The notes beneath the pieces are model-generated. The model was not told the origin of the DNA. It made no database searches and was given only the letters and a program-made list of their open reading frames with translations. A stretch of 64,000 nucleotides of DNA from Sphingomonas koreensis (lineage in GTDB: Bacteria > Pseudomonadota > Alphaproteobacteria > Sphingomonadales > Sphingomonadaceae): positions 23,615-87,614 of the forward strand of contig RCZF01000008.1 of the NCBI GenBank assembly GCA_006438735.1. Direction: 5' to 3'. The translations under genes and the position numbers were made by a program. How positions within the stretch are numbered: position 1 is the first letter of the stretch; each line of letters begins with the position of its first letter. Of the stretch, positions 9,106 to 18,338 are shown piece after piece.

Positions 9106-10403
9106 CGCGCCGCCGCCTGTTTGTCCGGCACAAGATAGCCGTCATTATCGGCAATCGATTGATCGATCTCGTCGACCGCATCGTCGAGCGCGTCCTGCGG
9201 ATTCTCGCCGTCCATGATATTGCGCAGGGCGTCATAGAAATTGTTGGAGATCGTCGAGAAGGCCGGGGTCGCCGGGCGTTCGCTCGCAAATCGATGCATC
9301 AGCTCGTAAAAGATGCGTCCCTTGCCGCCGGGCCGGAAATCGGCCGACAGGGTCGCGCCCGCTTCGGTCACTGGAATCATCCCGGCCGCGTTGGACATCG
9401 CGGCGACCTCGCGCGGTTTGAGCATGAAGCGCAGAAAAGCGCTCGCGCCGTCCAGATGCTTGCAGGTGCGGCTGACCGCCCATTGCCAGCTGCCGGCGCC
9501 GATCATCGGGCCGTGCCCGAAATCGGGCGGCGGCAGGATCAACAGGTCGCCGCCGACCTTCTGGCGATAATCGGGTGCCCACCAATTGCCGGTATACGCC
9601 ATCGCCGCGCGACCATTGACAAAGGCATTCTCGTCGGGCTCACGGCGATCGACCAGCCCGCTGGCGAACAACCACTGGAACCACATGGCGAACCGCACGG
9701 CAGCGGGGCCGTTGAGCGCGCCATTGGCGCGCGCCATGGTGGAACGATCGATCAGGCCGCCGCCGAAGCTTTGCAGGATCGGACTGAAGGCATAAGTCCA
9801 CCAGTCGGACTTGGTATCGCGCGTCGAGAGGTCGAGCGGATAGCTGTAGCGACCCGTCGCCTTGAGCTTGCGCAAGATGTCGTCGAACTCCGCAAGAGAC
9901 CATGGCTCGTCCAGCGTCGGGATGCGCGCGCCGATGCGAGCAAGCGCGGACCGGCGGGTGTAGATCGCCAGCGCCGCGTCGAACTGGCCGACCGAATAGA
10001 CATGACCCTGATACGCCCCCTTGCCACCTGGCGTAATCTGACCAAGCGTCGCGGCGGGCACGAGATCGTCGATCGGACGCAAATGCCCGGCCCATACGAA
10101 ATCGGCGACCATCGGCTGGTCGACCGTCATCAGGCACGGCAATTGCCCCGCCATCGAAGCGGCGACAATCGACTGGGTATAGCCGCTTTGCGGAATCGAT
10201 TGGGCGGTAACGTACCATCGCGATTGCGACGCGTTGAACCGTGCGATCGCCGCCGTGTTGGCGGCTTCCTCGGTGTCGCCGGCCTGATGCTTCCACAAGG
10301 TCAGCTCAATCCTGCCTTTTGGCACGCTCGGTTGCCCACAGCCGGACAGCAGCGCCGCGGCGCCGAGCGCCAACACGGCTGTCAGGATGCGCTCAAGCCG
10401 CAT
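9102..10403 (-). CDS. Sugar ABC transporter substrate-binding lipoprotein
   Basis: 433-aa periplasmic binding protein of the MalE/UgpB type. The signal ends in a lipobox (AALLSGC), so Cys is lipidated. The mature start (ELTLWKHQAGDTEEA) and later segments (GGDLLILPPPDFGHGP, AYTGNWWAPDYR) fit extracellular solute-binding protein family 1. The ATG at 10401-10403 was chosen because it places the lipobox correctly; it lies inside the last codons of the fructokinase gene (11-base overlap), giving coupling. Ligand inferred from context: sucrose or fructo-oligosaccharide. Confidence 0.88.
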   Translation of the reverse strand: MRLERILTAVLALGAAALLSGCGQPSVPKGRIELTLWKHQAGDTEEAANTAAIARFNASQSRWYVTAQSIPQSGYTQSIVAASMAGQLPCLMTVDQPMVADFVWAGHLRPIDDLVPAATLGQITPGGKGAYQGHVYSVGQFDAALAIYTRRSALARIGARIPTLDEPWSLAEFDDILRKLKATGRYSYPLDLSTRDTKSDWWTYAFSPILQSFGGGLIDRSTMARANGALNGPAAVRFAMWFQWLFASGLVDRREPDENAFVNGRAAMAYTGNWWAPDYRQKVGGDLLILPPPDFGHGPMIGAGSWQWAVSRTCKHLDGASAFLRFMLKPREVAAMSNAAGMIPVTEAGATLSADFRPGGKGRIFYELMHRFASERPATPAFSTISNNFYDALRNIMDGENPQDALDDAVDEIDQSIADNDGYLVPDKQAAAR

Positions 10404-11304
10404 GAGCACCGGTCGCGCGGGCGCGAGCCAATTCGATTGCACCGACCAGGCCGGGCGACGGATCGCTCAGCGCCGGCGCGCAGATGAACGCCGCGGGGTC
10501 TATGCTCCAGCGATCGAGCGCATAGCCGTTCGCCAGAGCTGCGAACCGATTTCGAACGCGGTCGTACAGGCTTGATCGGGACATAACGCCGCCCCCAAGG
10601 ATGATGCGCTGCGGCCGCATCGTGTACATCAGCTCTATGCAGAGGCAGGCAATATAATGAGCCTGATGCCGCCAACCGGCATGATCGTCGTTCAGGGCCT
10701 CCGCGTCCGTGCCCCAACGCGCCGCCATCGCTGGGCCGCAGGCGAGCCCTTCCAGACAGTCGCCGTGATACGGACAGATGCCGCTAAACCCTTCGTCGCC
10801 CGGCGCGCGCGGGACACGGATATGGCCGGCTTCGGGATGCCCCATGCCGAGCGTCAGTTGTCCGCCTTCGATCCAGCCCATGCCGATGCCAGTCCCGACG
10901 GTCACGTAGCACAAGCGGTCCAGCCTTTGACCTGCGCCGTATTTAAGTTCGGCCAGCGCGGCGCAATTGACGTCGGTGTCGATTACCGTCGGGGCGTCGA
11001 GGATCGCCGCAATGCGGCCGCGTATGTCAATCGACGACCATCCCGGCTTCGGCGTCGCCGCAAGCGATCCATGATGCGGCGAGTCTCGATCAAGATCGAG
11101 CGGCCCGAAACTCGCCACGCCGCCCGCCGTGACCCGTCCATGACGATCACACTCCCGCCGATAGAAGTCGGCGATCGCCGCGAACGTCTCGTCAGGCGCG
11201 GCGGTGGCGATCCGTTGCTGGGTTACGACACGCCCGTCGCCGGCCGCGATCGCGCACAGCATCTTCGTGCCGCCGGCCTCTATTCCTGCAACCAGATCAT
11301 TCAT
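10393..11304 (-). CDS. ROK-family fructokinase
   Basis: 303-aa sugar kinase that phosphorylates fructose with ATP. The N-terminal phosphate-binding motif is GIEAGGTKMLCAI. The ROK zinc-binding region is visible as GHIRVPRAPGDEGFSGICPYHGDCLEGLACGPAM, with conserved His and Cys residues. IILGGGVM near the C-terminus closes the ATP site. Length and motif spacing match bacterial ROK fructokinases. It sits between the TonB receptor (77-base gap) and the binding protein, and would feed fructose released by the cytoplasmic GH32 enzyme into glycolysis. Confidence 0.9.
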   Translation of the reverse strand: MNDLVAGIEAGGTKMLCAIAAGDGRVVTQQRIATAAPDETFAAIADFYRRECDRHGRVTAGGVASFGPLDLDRDSPHHGSLAATPKPGWSSIDIRGRIAAILDAPTVIDTDVNCAALAELKYGAGQRLDRLCYVTVGTGIGMGWIEGGQLTLGMGHPEAGHIRVPRAPGDEGFSGICPYHGDCLEGLACGPAMAARWGTDAEALNDDHAGWRHQAHYIACLCIELMYTMRPQRIILGGGVMSRSSLYDRVRNRFAALANGYALDRWSIDPAAFICAPALSDPSPGLVGAIELARARATGAHAA

Positions 11305-11381
11305 GTGTCAGCGAACCAGTTCAACCGGCGAAATAGAAACGAGAGCGACGTCTAAAGAGACGTTGCCGTGATCCAAGAAGA

Positions 11382-14324
11382 TCAAAAGCGCCAATTCAAC
11401 ATCACGCGCTCGGTTCGTCCGAATAGCGGCCGAGCGACACCGCGATTGCCCGATCCGTCTGGCGCCTTCAAATCATAAAACAGCGGATCGCCCTCGGTAA
11501 AGGAGAGCTGATTGGTCAGGTTGGCGACGTGCACCTGAAGCGACAATCGGCTGTTTATGTCCCACAACGCACCCGCATCGAGGATATAATAGGCCGGATA
11601 GATCGTCACGTTGACGTCCTGCGACGTCGAGTAGCGCGGCGATTCGTGCTCGTAGCTGGCATAGAGCTTGACCGGGACGTCGAGCAGCGGCTTCAAATCC
11701 CAGCGCGGCCGAATGAAGATACGCGTACCCGCCTGCCTGGCCTCGCGCCGCCCGTCCTGGCTGATAATGACATCTTGATAGCTGTCGCCGACCTGATTGA
11801 CCACGGTATAGCCAGATCCGTTGACCTTGGGATTTTGCAAGGTCACGTCGGCGCTGACATCAAAACCAGGAACGAACGGTGGCCTGATGGTCGCCTCAAT
11901 CTCGGCGCCATAATTGGTCGAGCCATAGGCATAGGGTTCGGAGATGGTTGGGCACTGCGTGATGGTTGCGGTGGTGGCGACCGTGCCGCCGGCAGTGCAG
12001 GATGGTGAATTGATGTCCTGATAGATGTTGATCAGGGTGCGCGGCGTGAACTTGTTGTAGAAACCGGCCACCGAGATGTCGAACAGGTTCGACTGATAGC
12101 GCGCGCCGCCTTCATATTGGGTGATGTGTTCCACCGGATCGGCCAGTGGGGCGGCCTGGGCGAACGCAACGCCGTCATTGAAGCTCGGCAGGCGAAACAG
12201 CTTCGATGCCAGCGCATAGACCGCAAGGTTCGACCGAATCGCGTAATTGGCGCCAATGCTCCAGCCGTGGCCATTGTAACGATGATCGAGATATTGCGGA
12301 TCACCCAGCGTTTGGACTTGTGCATAGGCCGCGTTGCCGCTGGTCGCCCCGCCCGGGAAGAATGCCGTGCAGCAGGCCCGATTGCGGAACGCCACGTTCA
12401 ACCTCTCGGTCTCCCAGCGAAAGCCGGCGTCGATCTTCAGCCGATGATCGAACATCTCCCAATGATCGAGCACGTAGCCGGCGAAGTTCTCAGCGCCGCC
12501 GGATGCGGCGTTGCCAGAGAAGCCTGGGAGATAGCTGCCGCGCAACGAAAGCGGCGCCACCTTAGTTCCGCTGGCATCGACCAGATAGACGTCGACCAAT
12601 TGCGCCGGATCGGCCAGTGTGGAGATCGTCAGGCTTTGCTGAAAATCGTAATTGTCGTGATCAGTCGCATGGTATCCGCCGAACGTCAGGTGATGCGACC
12701 CAAGCAGATCAAAATCCTTTTGAATCTGCAAATCCTGCGTCACGCTTTGAAGCTTTGAATGCACGATCCACGGAATCTCGAAGCTGAGATTGCTACCCGC
12801 CGCGATTGGTTTTCCGTCACTAACGTTGAAGGCGGCAAGATGCCCGCCCGGCCCGGCGATCGTCTGCTGATCGCCATATTGCGCGCGCAATTGGTTGAAA
12901 TTGGCGAAGCCAGAAGCGTTGAGCGGGTTGATATACTGGTTCTGGAAATCGGCATTGCCCAACGCGTTAAAATAGTTCGCGAGCACGTTGCGATTATAAG
13001 CCGAGGAATTGAGCGGTGTGCCCGCCGCCGCCTGGAAGTTCGCGTCAAAGGCGGGTTGCAGGAAATCGTTGGTATAGCGGTCGTTGAGGAACGAGGAGGC
13101 GGGCGCCGCATCGTTGCCAGCGAAAAGCGCGTTGAAGCCGCTGGTGCCCTTGACGAAATTCGCCTTGAAGTCGACGCGCCACCCCGAACCGAAATCCTTG
13201 GAGAATTTTGCGGCGAGCGTCGTGAACTTGGGGTGTATGCCGTCTCCGAGATCGGCAGTCGTCACTTTGCCCGCATCGTCGATCTGCGTGACATTGCGAT
13301 TTGACGGCGACAGCAAGGTGCCATTCTGAAAATTGATGCCGATCGGCGTTACGGTGTTCGAGTGGATGTAGATCGGATCCTGCGCGGTGCCCGGCGAACT
13401 GAACCCGGGCACCTCGATCGGCAGGTTGTTGTAAACGGCGGTGCGATCGTTGAGGTAGGTGCCGTAAAGCGCGACATTGGTCGTGCCGTCATCGCTCTTG
13501 TAGGTAAGGTTACCGCGGATCTGGCCGCCCTTATCGGCGAGATAGCCAGTGTCGCGAAGGCCGTTGGAGCTGCGCAGGAAGCCACCGATGGCGTAATGCA
13601 GATTATCGTTGATCGGGCCGGAGACATAGAGGTCGTTGCGCAGGAAGCCGTAATTCGCCACCTCGAGTTTGTAGCCGCCGGCGAACTTGTCGCCACCGGT
13701 CTTGGTGATGAAATTGACGACGCCACCGAGGCCGTTGGAATACAAGATACCGCCTGGACCGCCCTTGATCGCCTCGACCCGGTCGGTCATCAAATCGGCC
13801 GAGAAAAACACGTCGCTGTTAGCGAATGGGACATCCGAATCCTGAAACACCGGCATGCCGTCGACCAACTCCGGCGCGTAGCGAAAGCCGCTGCTCGGCA
13901 GACCGCGGACAGTGACGTTGTTGCTGCGCTCGCCGGCCGTGCTGCCTTCGGCGAAAAAGCCGGGAATGTTGTTTAGAAGATCGGCGGTGCTGATTGGCGC
14001 CAACTGTTGAATTTGCTTTTGGGTGAGCGTGTTGATCGTGAATGTCGTGTCGATCTTGCGGGACTTGTCGACCACGCCGGTCACCACGATGTCCTTCAAA
14101 TTCTGGCTGTCTTCTGCGGACGGCGCGGCGTTTGGGGCGATCGCCTGATCGCCCGCAGCCGGCTGCGTCTGGCCCTTCTTGGCCGGCGCTGGCTTTGCAT
14201 CAGTGGCCGTCGCCTGGCTTTGGTCGGATTCCACCTGACGCGCATTGGCGGCGCTGGCGCAAAGCGACAAGGCGATGATCGAGGAAGTATAGCGGATGGC
14301 GGATCGGGTATTTAGGCTGGTCAT
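11382..14324 (-). CDS. TonB-dependent receptor, probable fructan/sucrose outer-membrane importer
   Basis: 980-aa outer-membrane receptor. A signal peptide (SIIALSLCASAANA) is followed by an Ala/Pro/Gln-rich linker and a TonB box-like LKDIVVTGV. The plug has ADLLNNIPGFFAEGSTAGER, VTVRGLPSSGF and IKGGPGGILYSNGLGGVVNF. The chain ends on an aromatic residue (VMLNWRF), as barrel proteins do. There is no STN domain, unlike the receptor at the left edge. The start has a strong GGAGG four bases before ATG. It is the first gene of the operon, about 110 bp downstream of two palindromic operators, so it is probably repressed by the divergent LacI protein. Substrate inferred from the neighbouring GH32 and fructokinase genes. 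Confidence 0.9.
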   Translation of the reverse strand: MTSLNTRSAIRYTSSIIALSLCASAANARQVESDQSQATATDAKPAPAKKGQTQPAAGDQAIAPNAAPSAEDSQNLKDIVVTGVVDKSRKIDTTFTINTLTQKQIQQLAPISTADLLNNIPGFFAEGSTAGERSNNVTVRGLPSSGFRYAPELVDGMPVFQDSDVPFANSDVFFSADLMTDRVEAIKGGPGGILYSNGLGGVVNFITKTGGDKFAGGYKLEVANYGFLRNDLYVSGPINDNLHYAIGGFLRSSNGLRDTGYLADKGGQIRGNLTYKSDDGTTNVALYGTYLNDRTAVYNNLPIEVPGFSSPGTAQDPIYIHSNTVTPIGINFQNGTLLSPSNRNVTQIDDAGKVTTADLGDGIHPKFTTLAAKFSKDFGSGWRVDFKANFVKGTSGFNALFAGNDAAPASSFLNDRYTNDFLQPAFDANFQAAAGTPLNSSAYNRNVLANYFNALGNADFQNQYINPLNASGFANFNQLRAQYGDQQTIAGPGGHLAAFNVSDGKPIAAGSNLSFEIPWIVHSKLQSVTQDLQIQKDFDLLGSHHLTFGGYHATDHDNYDFQQSLTISTLADPAQLVDVYLVDASGTKVAPLSLRGSYLPGFSGNAASGGAENFAGYVLDHWEMFDHRLKIDAGFRWETERLNVAFRNRACCTAFFPGGATSGNAAYAQVQTLGDPQYLDHRYNGHGWSIGANYAIRSNLAVYALASKLFRLPSFNDGVAFAQAAPLADPVEHITQYEGGARYQSNLFDISVAGFYNKFTPRTLINIYQDINSPSCTAGGTVATTATITQCPTISEPYAYGSTNYGAEIEATIRPPFVPGFDVSADVTLQNPKVNGSGYTVVNQVGDSYQDVIISQDGRREARQAGTRIFIRPRWDLKPLLDVPVKLYASYEHESPRYSTSQDVNVTIYPAYYILDAGALWDINSRLSLQVHVANLTNQLSFTEGDPLFYDLKAPDGSGNRGVARPLFGRTERVMLNWRF

Positions 14325-14410
14325 TTTTCCTCCCCTTGCCGTCTTTCGCGGCAGCTTGGCATTACGCTCGTTGAACGCCGCTACGACTCGGCATTGTAAA
14401 CCTTGCTGAA

Positions 14411-14428
14411 ATTGTCGACGTCGTCAAT
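14411..14428. promoter_or_regulatory. Imperfect operator, second copy before the receptor gene
   Basis: An 18-base imperfect palindrome (ATTGTCGACGTCGTCAAT, one mismatched pair per arm) seven bases from the perfect site at 14435-14450. It shares the core TGTCGACGTCG. Two spaced sites suggest cooperative binding of the LacI-type regulator, but the weaker site could be chance. Confidence 0.5.
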
Positions 14429-14434
14429 TAAAAA

Positions 14435-14450
14435 ATGTCGACGTCGACAT
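14435..14450. promoter_or_regulatory. Probable LacI-family operator
   Basis: A perfect 16-base palindrome, ATGTCGACGTCGACAT, lies in the divergent region between the receptor operon and the lacI-type gene. The same 16 bases occur at 17957-17972 before the secreted GH32 gene and I saw no other copy. Location, symmetry and central CG are as expected for a LacI-family operator. Its position allows control of the operon and autoregulation of the regulator. Confidence 0.8.
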
Positions 14451-14557
14451 GACTTGTCAGCGACAATCAATTCTGCCTAGCGTGAAAGTGCTAAACGCGC
14501 CCGGCCGGTTCGGCGATGTTTCGCCGTCAGATCGGTTTAAGAAGTCGGAGGTGGTGC

Positions 14558-15574
14558 TTGCAGACGATCAGGGATGTTGCCGCGCGGGCCGGGGTTTCGG
14601 ACAAGACGGTTTCTCGCGTCGTCAACGGCGAACCGAATGTCAGCGCCAAGACCAAGGCGCGGGTCGAGGAAGCGATCGCCGCGCTTCACTATATCCCTAA
14701 CATGGGCGCCAGACTCGTGCGTACCAATCGTTCGGGAGTGATCGGGTTGATCACGGATGTGGTCGCGACCACGCCCAACTCGGTCGACATCATTCGCGGA
14801 GTTCAGGATCGCGTATCGACCGCCAAGCAAAGCCTCCTGATTGCCAACACCGCGGGAACGAGAGAGGAAGAGCAGCGCGTCTGGCGAACTTTCCAAGAAC
14901 ACCGGATCGACGGCGTCCTGTTCGCGACCATGTATCACCGCGAAATCGCGTTCGAGCCGCTTGCGCCGGCAATGCCGACGGTGCTGGTCAATTGCACGGC
15001 GGCCGGACGCGCGGATGTGCCGGCGGTCGTCCCCGATGATTATCAGGGTGGTTATACCGCGGCGTGTTATGCACTCGATAAGGGCCATCAGCAGATCGGC
15101 TTCATAACCCTGAACCCGATGATAATCGCCGCCCGGCTGCGCGGCAACGCGTTCGAGGATGCGATGGCGGAGCGCGGCGTGGCGGTGCGACCAGAATGGG
15201 TTCGCCCCGGATATGCCGGCGATGTCGGCCAGGAAGCCATGTGCGCGTATGACGTCGCGCTCGAGCTGCTTGGGGTTGATGGCGATGCACGGCCGACGGC
15301 AGTGCTAGCAGGTAACGATGAGATCGCCATGCAATGCCTGTTCGCGGCGCTCCATCTCGGTCTGACCGTGCCGGACGATGTGGCAATCATTGGCTTTGAC
15401 GATTTTCAGAAAATCTCGGCGCAGGTGATCCCCCCGCTGACGACAGTCGCCCTGCCCTATTATGATCTCGGCGTCCGTGCGGCAGACACCTTGCTGGCGA
15501 TGCTGGCCGGCACGGCCGCCGAACCTTCGGTCGAACGGCTGGCCTGCCCGATGGTCATCCGGGAGTCGGCTTGA
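14558..15574 (+). CDS. LacI-family transcriptional regulator of the fructan locus
   Basis: About 338-aa regulator. The N-terminal DNA-binding domain reads TIRDVAARAGVSDKTVSRVVNGE followed by the hinge helix HYIPNMGARLVR. The rest is a periplasmic-binding-protein-like effector domain (GLITDVVATTPNS, DGVLFATMYHRE, AVLAGNDEIAMQCLFAAL, VAIIGFDDFQKI). The TTG at 14558-14560 has GGAGG six bases upstream and gives the usual short LacI N-terminus; an in-frame ATG at 14516 would add 14 residues. It diverges from the receptor operon and converges on the secreted GH32 gene with a six-base gap. Effector unknown; a fructose-containing sugar is likely. Confidence 0.9.
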   Translation: MQTIRDVAARAGVSDKTVSRVVNGEPNVSAKTKARVEEAIAALHYIPNMGARLVRTNRSGVIGLITDVVATTPNSVDIIRGVQDRVSTAKQSLLIANTAGTREEEQRVWRTFQEHRIDGVLFATMYHREIAFEPLAPAMPTVLVNCTAAGRADVPAVVPDDYQGGYTAACYALDKGHQQIGFITLNPMIIAARLRGNAFEDAMAERGVAVRPEWVRPGYAGDVGQEAMCAYDVALELLGVDGDARPTAVLAGNDEIAMQCLFAALHLGLTVPDDVAIIGFDDFQKISAQVIPPLTTVALPYYDLGVRAADTLLAMLAGTAAEPSVERLACPMVIRESA

Positions 15575-15580
15575 GCGGCG

Positions 15581-17881
15581 CTATTTCGACGCCAGATCCC
15601 AAGTGAATCGGCTTTGGTTCAATGGCCACGCCGCAACTTGCACCTCCGCGTTTCCACTCGTGATCACTCCGAAGCGCGTGCTGTCCGCGCGCGTGGGATA
15701 GATCCGAAACGAGCAGGCAGCAGCGTCGTTGATGAAGACGTCGACCACCGAATGGTCGATATAAACATGAAAGGACCGCGGTTTACCGAAGGTAGCCTCA
15801 TCATAAGCGCCGCTGAGCACCATCGGCCCTTCGCCATCCTTGCTCAGCGTCGACTTGCTTTTGTCAAGCGCCAGCACGTGGCTGGCGGGATCGTAGATCA
15901 GGCGGGTGACTTCAGCGCGATCCGGTGATGCAGCCAGAAATACCCCGTATGGGGTCGTGGGTAGCTGATTGCCGAAATCGGCCTTCAATTCAGCCGCCCG
16001 GCCAAGATCACCGACCTCACGCTCTCTCGCTCCCGCTGCGACTGTCCCGCTAATGTGACGGGTCACGTCGCGGAGTTGGTTGAGGCCAGGCCACGGCGAC
16101 TGGCCGAGCGTTTTGCCATCCCCGAGCAGTCGCCAGACGCGCGGCAGGCTGAACGTGTGCGCCCAGCCGGCATCCTTCTGCGCCTGCGTTGATCGGCGCT
16201 CGTCGACGATGCCAATTCCGACCAGCTGGCCGTCGGCGTCACGGTCGACGGTGGGGCTGAGGTGCCCGGGGATAAGGTCCAACATTTTAGGGGTCAGGTC
16301 ATCGGGACGAAACCGCTTTCCGTCCCACGTTCCGATCCAGTAAACCGCGCGGGTTGCTTTCTCGCCATATTTGCTGACGTCGGCCCCGACCGGATTGGCC
16401 TCGAGAATATATTTTCCCTCGCCGATCGACTCGAACACCGGCATTTCCCAGATGTCGGATCCGACATCCATCTTGTCGAAGGGCGCTATCCGCGGCTGCT
16501 TCTTCCAGCATTTGGTGTCATCGATATCATTGCAGGTGTAATAAGCGACCCCGCCGCCTTTGCCTGGCATCGCCGCGCCGACGACCATGCGCCACTCGCC
16601 GTCCTGATACCAGACATAGGGATCACGGAAGTCGCGCAGGCCTTGGTCATCGATGATCGGGCCTCGCTTTCGCCAGGTACGCAATTCGGGATCAGCGCTG
16701 AGCGCAACCGAAATGCCCGGGTTGAACAGCGAGGACTGATTGACGCTCGTGTAAAACGCATAGGCGATGCCATGAGGCCCAATCACCACGTCGCCTGACC
16801 AGATACCCTTCTGATCAAACCCGAAGTTGTCGGTCTGCAGCGTTGGCCAGAGCGCGTCGGGCAAATAGGTCCAGTTGACGAGATTGCGGCTCATCATATG
16901 GCCCCAATGCATTTCTGTCTTGTAAGGCCCGTTAGGGGTGCGCTGATAGAAAAGATGCCATTCGTTGCCACGACGGACCAGCCCGTGGGGCTCGTTAGTC
17001 CAGTTGGCGGGCGGCAAAGCGTGATAGGTCGGCCGCTGAAGGTCCGAGGCAAAGCGCGACGTCGGCACAACCAGCGACGCGTTCGCCAACGGCGGTGAAA
17101 CGCTCGCGAAATTCTGGCCGATTTCCTGCGGCGTCAGCGCCCGCCCGACAACCTGGACGTTGTCAAATGCGCCATTCAAACCGTTGGCGTCAAAGATGCC
17201 AAGATCCGCGTCCTGCCAGCTTCGCGCGATCCGCAAATCGGTCGCGGCGGATCGGAACGCCTTGCCGGCGCCGGTCGATGTCTGACCGATCGGTTTGCCG
17301 TCGAGATAGAGCGTCGCCTTGCCGGCGACGGGATCGAACGTGGCAGCGACGTTGACCCACCGATTGAGCGGAAATGCGTCGGGAGCTAGTGTCTGATGAT
17401 TGCCGCTTTCGGTCGAAACCCGAAAACCCCACCGCCCATATTCGTCAATGAACAGGTCAAACCCGGCATCCCTGGTTGCTTGTTCGACGAACGACGCCGG
17501 CTTGATGTCCGCAACCGGGCCTTCGACATCCGATGGAAAGCTTGCCAGCGCAACCCAAGCTTCGACCGCGAAGCCGCCAGAAGGAGGCAACTTCAAGGGC
17601 ACTGAAATCCAGCTTGAAAACCCATCGCTGCGCCAGGCGCGACCCGTCACACCTGGGACGAATTCGGGAGCCGCGAATTGGGTGTGGAAGGTGGGTCGCG
17701 GACCGAGCTTCGACAGGCCATCCGCTCCGCCATTCTCGAAGCGAAGGTCGATCATCGAATCCGAGAGCCCACTGTCTGCGTGCAATTCAAGCGGCATCGA
17801 GAGCATCATCAACGCCGCCGCACCAACCGATTTGGGCCAACTCGACTTGAGAAGCCGATGGGATCTTTCAGACGTCGCCAA
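15581..17881 (-). CDS. Secreted LamG-GH32 fructanase with variant catalytic motif
   Basis: 766-aa secreted enzyme. A signal peptide spans about residues 1-36 (hydrophobic VGAAALMMLSM, cleavage near LHA). Residues ~40-260 form a LamG/concanavalin-like beta-sandwich (GRAWRSDGFSSWISVP, FAVEAWVALASF, WVNVAATFD, ATLYLDGKPIG). GH32 follows: NWTNEPHGL, FRDPYVW with Asp420, WEMPVF with Glu479, then a C-terminal sandwich (HVYIDHSVVDVFIND). The usual nucleophile Asp of NDPNG is Glu297 here. The TTG start (17879-17881) has GAGGTG upstream and keeps the signal peptide; the first ATG would remove it. It is transcribed alone from a promoter carrying a copy of the palindromic operator, and probably cuts polymeric fructan outside the inner membrane. 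Confidence 0.88.
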   Translation of the reverse strand: MATSERSHRLLKSSWPKSVGAAALMMLSMPLELHADSGLSDSMIDLRFENGGADGLSKLGPRPTFHTQFAAPEFVPGVTGRAWRSDGFSSWISVPLKLPPSGGFAVEAWVALASFPSDVEGPVADIKPASFVEQATRDAGFDLFIDEYGRWGFRVSTESGNHQTLAPDAFPLNRWVNVAATFDPVAGKATLYLDGKPIGQTSTGAGKAFRSAATDLRIARSWQDADLGIFDANGLNGAFDNVQVVGRALTPQEIGQNFASVSPPLANASLVVPTSRFASDLQRPTYHALPPANWTNEPHGLVRRGNEWHLFYQRTPNGPYKTEMHWGHMMSRNLVNWTYLPDALWPTLQTDNFGFDQKGIWSGDVVIGPHGIAYAFYTSVNQSSLFNPGISVALSADPELRTWRKRGPIIDDQGLRDFRDPYVWYQDGEWRMVVGAAMPGKGGGVAYYTCNDIDDTKCWKKQPRIAPFDKMDVGSDIWEMPVFESIGEGKYILEANPVGADVSKYGEKATRAVYWIGTWDGKRFRPDDLTPKMLDLIPGHLSPTVDRDADGQLVGIGIVDERRSTQAQKDAGWAHTFSLPRVWRLLGDGKTLGQSPWPGLNQLRDVTRHISGTVAAGAREREVGDLGRAAELKADFGNQLPTTPYGVFLAASPDRAEVTRLIYDPASHVLALDKSKSTLSKDGEGPMVLSGAYDEATFGKPRSFHVYIDHSVVDVFINDAAACSFRIYPTRADSTRFGVITSGNAEVQVAAWPLNQSRFTWDLASK

Positions 17882-17956
17882 TGGAGCACCTCGATCACCA
17901 ATATCTCATGCCGACGCCCAACCTGCTATGTCCGATCGGCTAACGTCAACCAATAA

Positions 17957-17972
17957 ATGTCGACGTCGACAT
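17957..17972. promoter_or_regulatory. Probable LacI-family operator before the secreted GH32 gene
   Basis: Perfect palindrome ATGTCGACGTCGACAT, identical over 16 bases to the site at 14435-14450, placed 75 bp upstream of the secreted GH32 start. It places the secreted enzyme in the same regulon as the transport operon. Confidence 0.8.
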
Positions 17973-17978
17973 ATCTAG

Positions 17979-18084
17979 TTCGCCGTGCATGTATTCGGAC
18001 CCGTAGTAGGTCGAGCCGCGGGGTTCGAATGGAGCATGACGTAACCGGCTGCTGCCATTAGCTGGAGGTCCGGGTGCCACTGCG
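17979..18084 (-). pseudogene. Frameshifted remnant of an S9 (prolyl oligopeptidase-type) peptidase
   Basis: Reading leftwards, one frame gives WHPDLQLMAAAGYVMLHSNP. A shift of one base near 18018-18024 then continues as RGSTYYGSEYMHGE. Together these match the conserved stretch before the catalytic Ser in S9 aminopeptidases (QLMAA-GYVVL-NPRGST-YG). Neither the catalytic Ser nor the propeller is present. It abuts the operator of the secreted GH32 gene. The rest of 17882-18338 shows no supported gene. Confidence 0.45.
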
Positions 18085-18338
18085 CGGGAGTTTCTTTCCG
18101 CTGGAGAATTCCCGGTTGGACACCGCAGCGATGAGCCGCCGCGATCGGACCCGAGCGGTCGAGGGCGTTGCTTCGGATGCCAACCTTCGCGAAGGAATTC
18201 GAGGCCAACCGTCTACCCATGCAACTCCGTCATGCAAACAGCGAAATTGCGCCTTTCGCGAGAAGCGACTGACGATCGCCTCGAGCATCAGCCACACTGC
18301 GGGCAGCGTTATGACCAGTTGTCCAACCAGCTGCCCTT

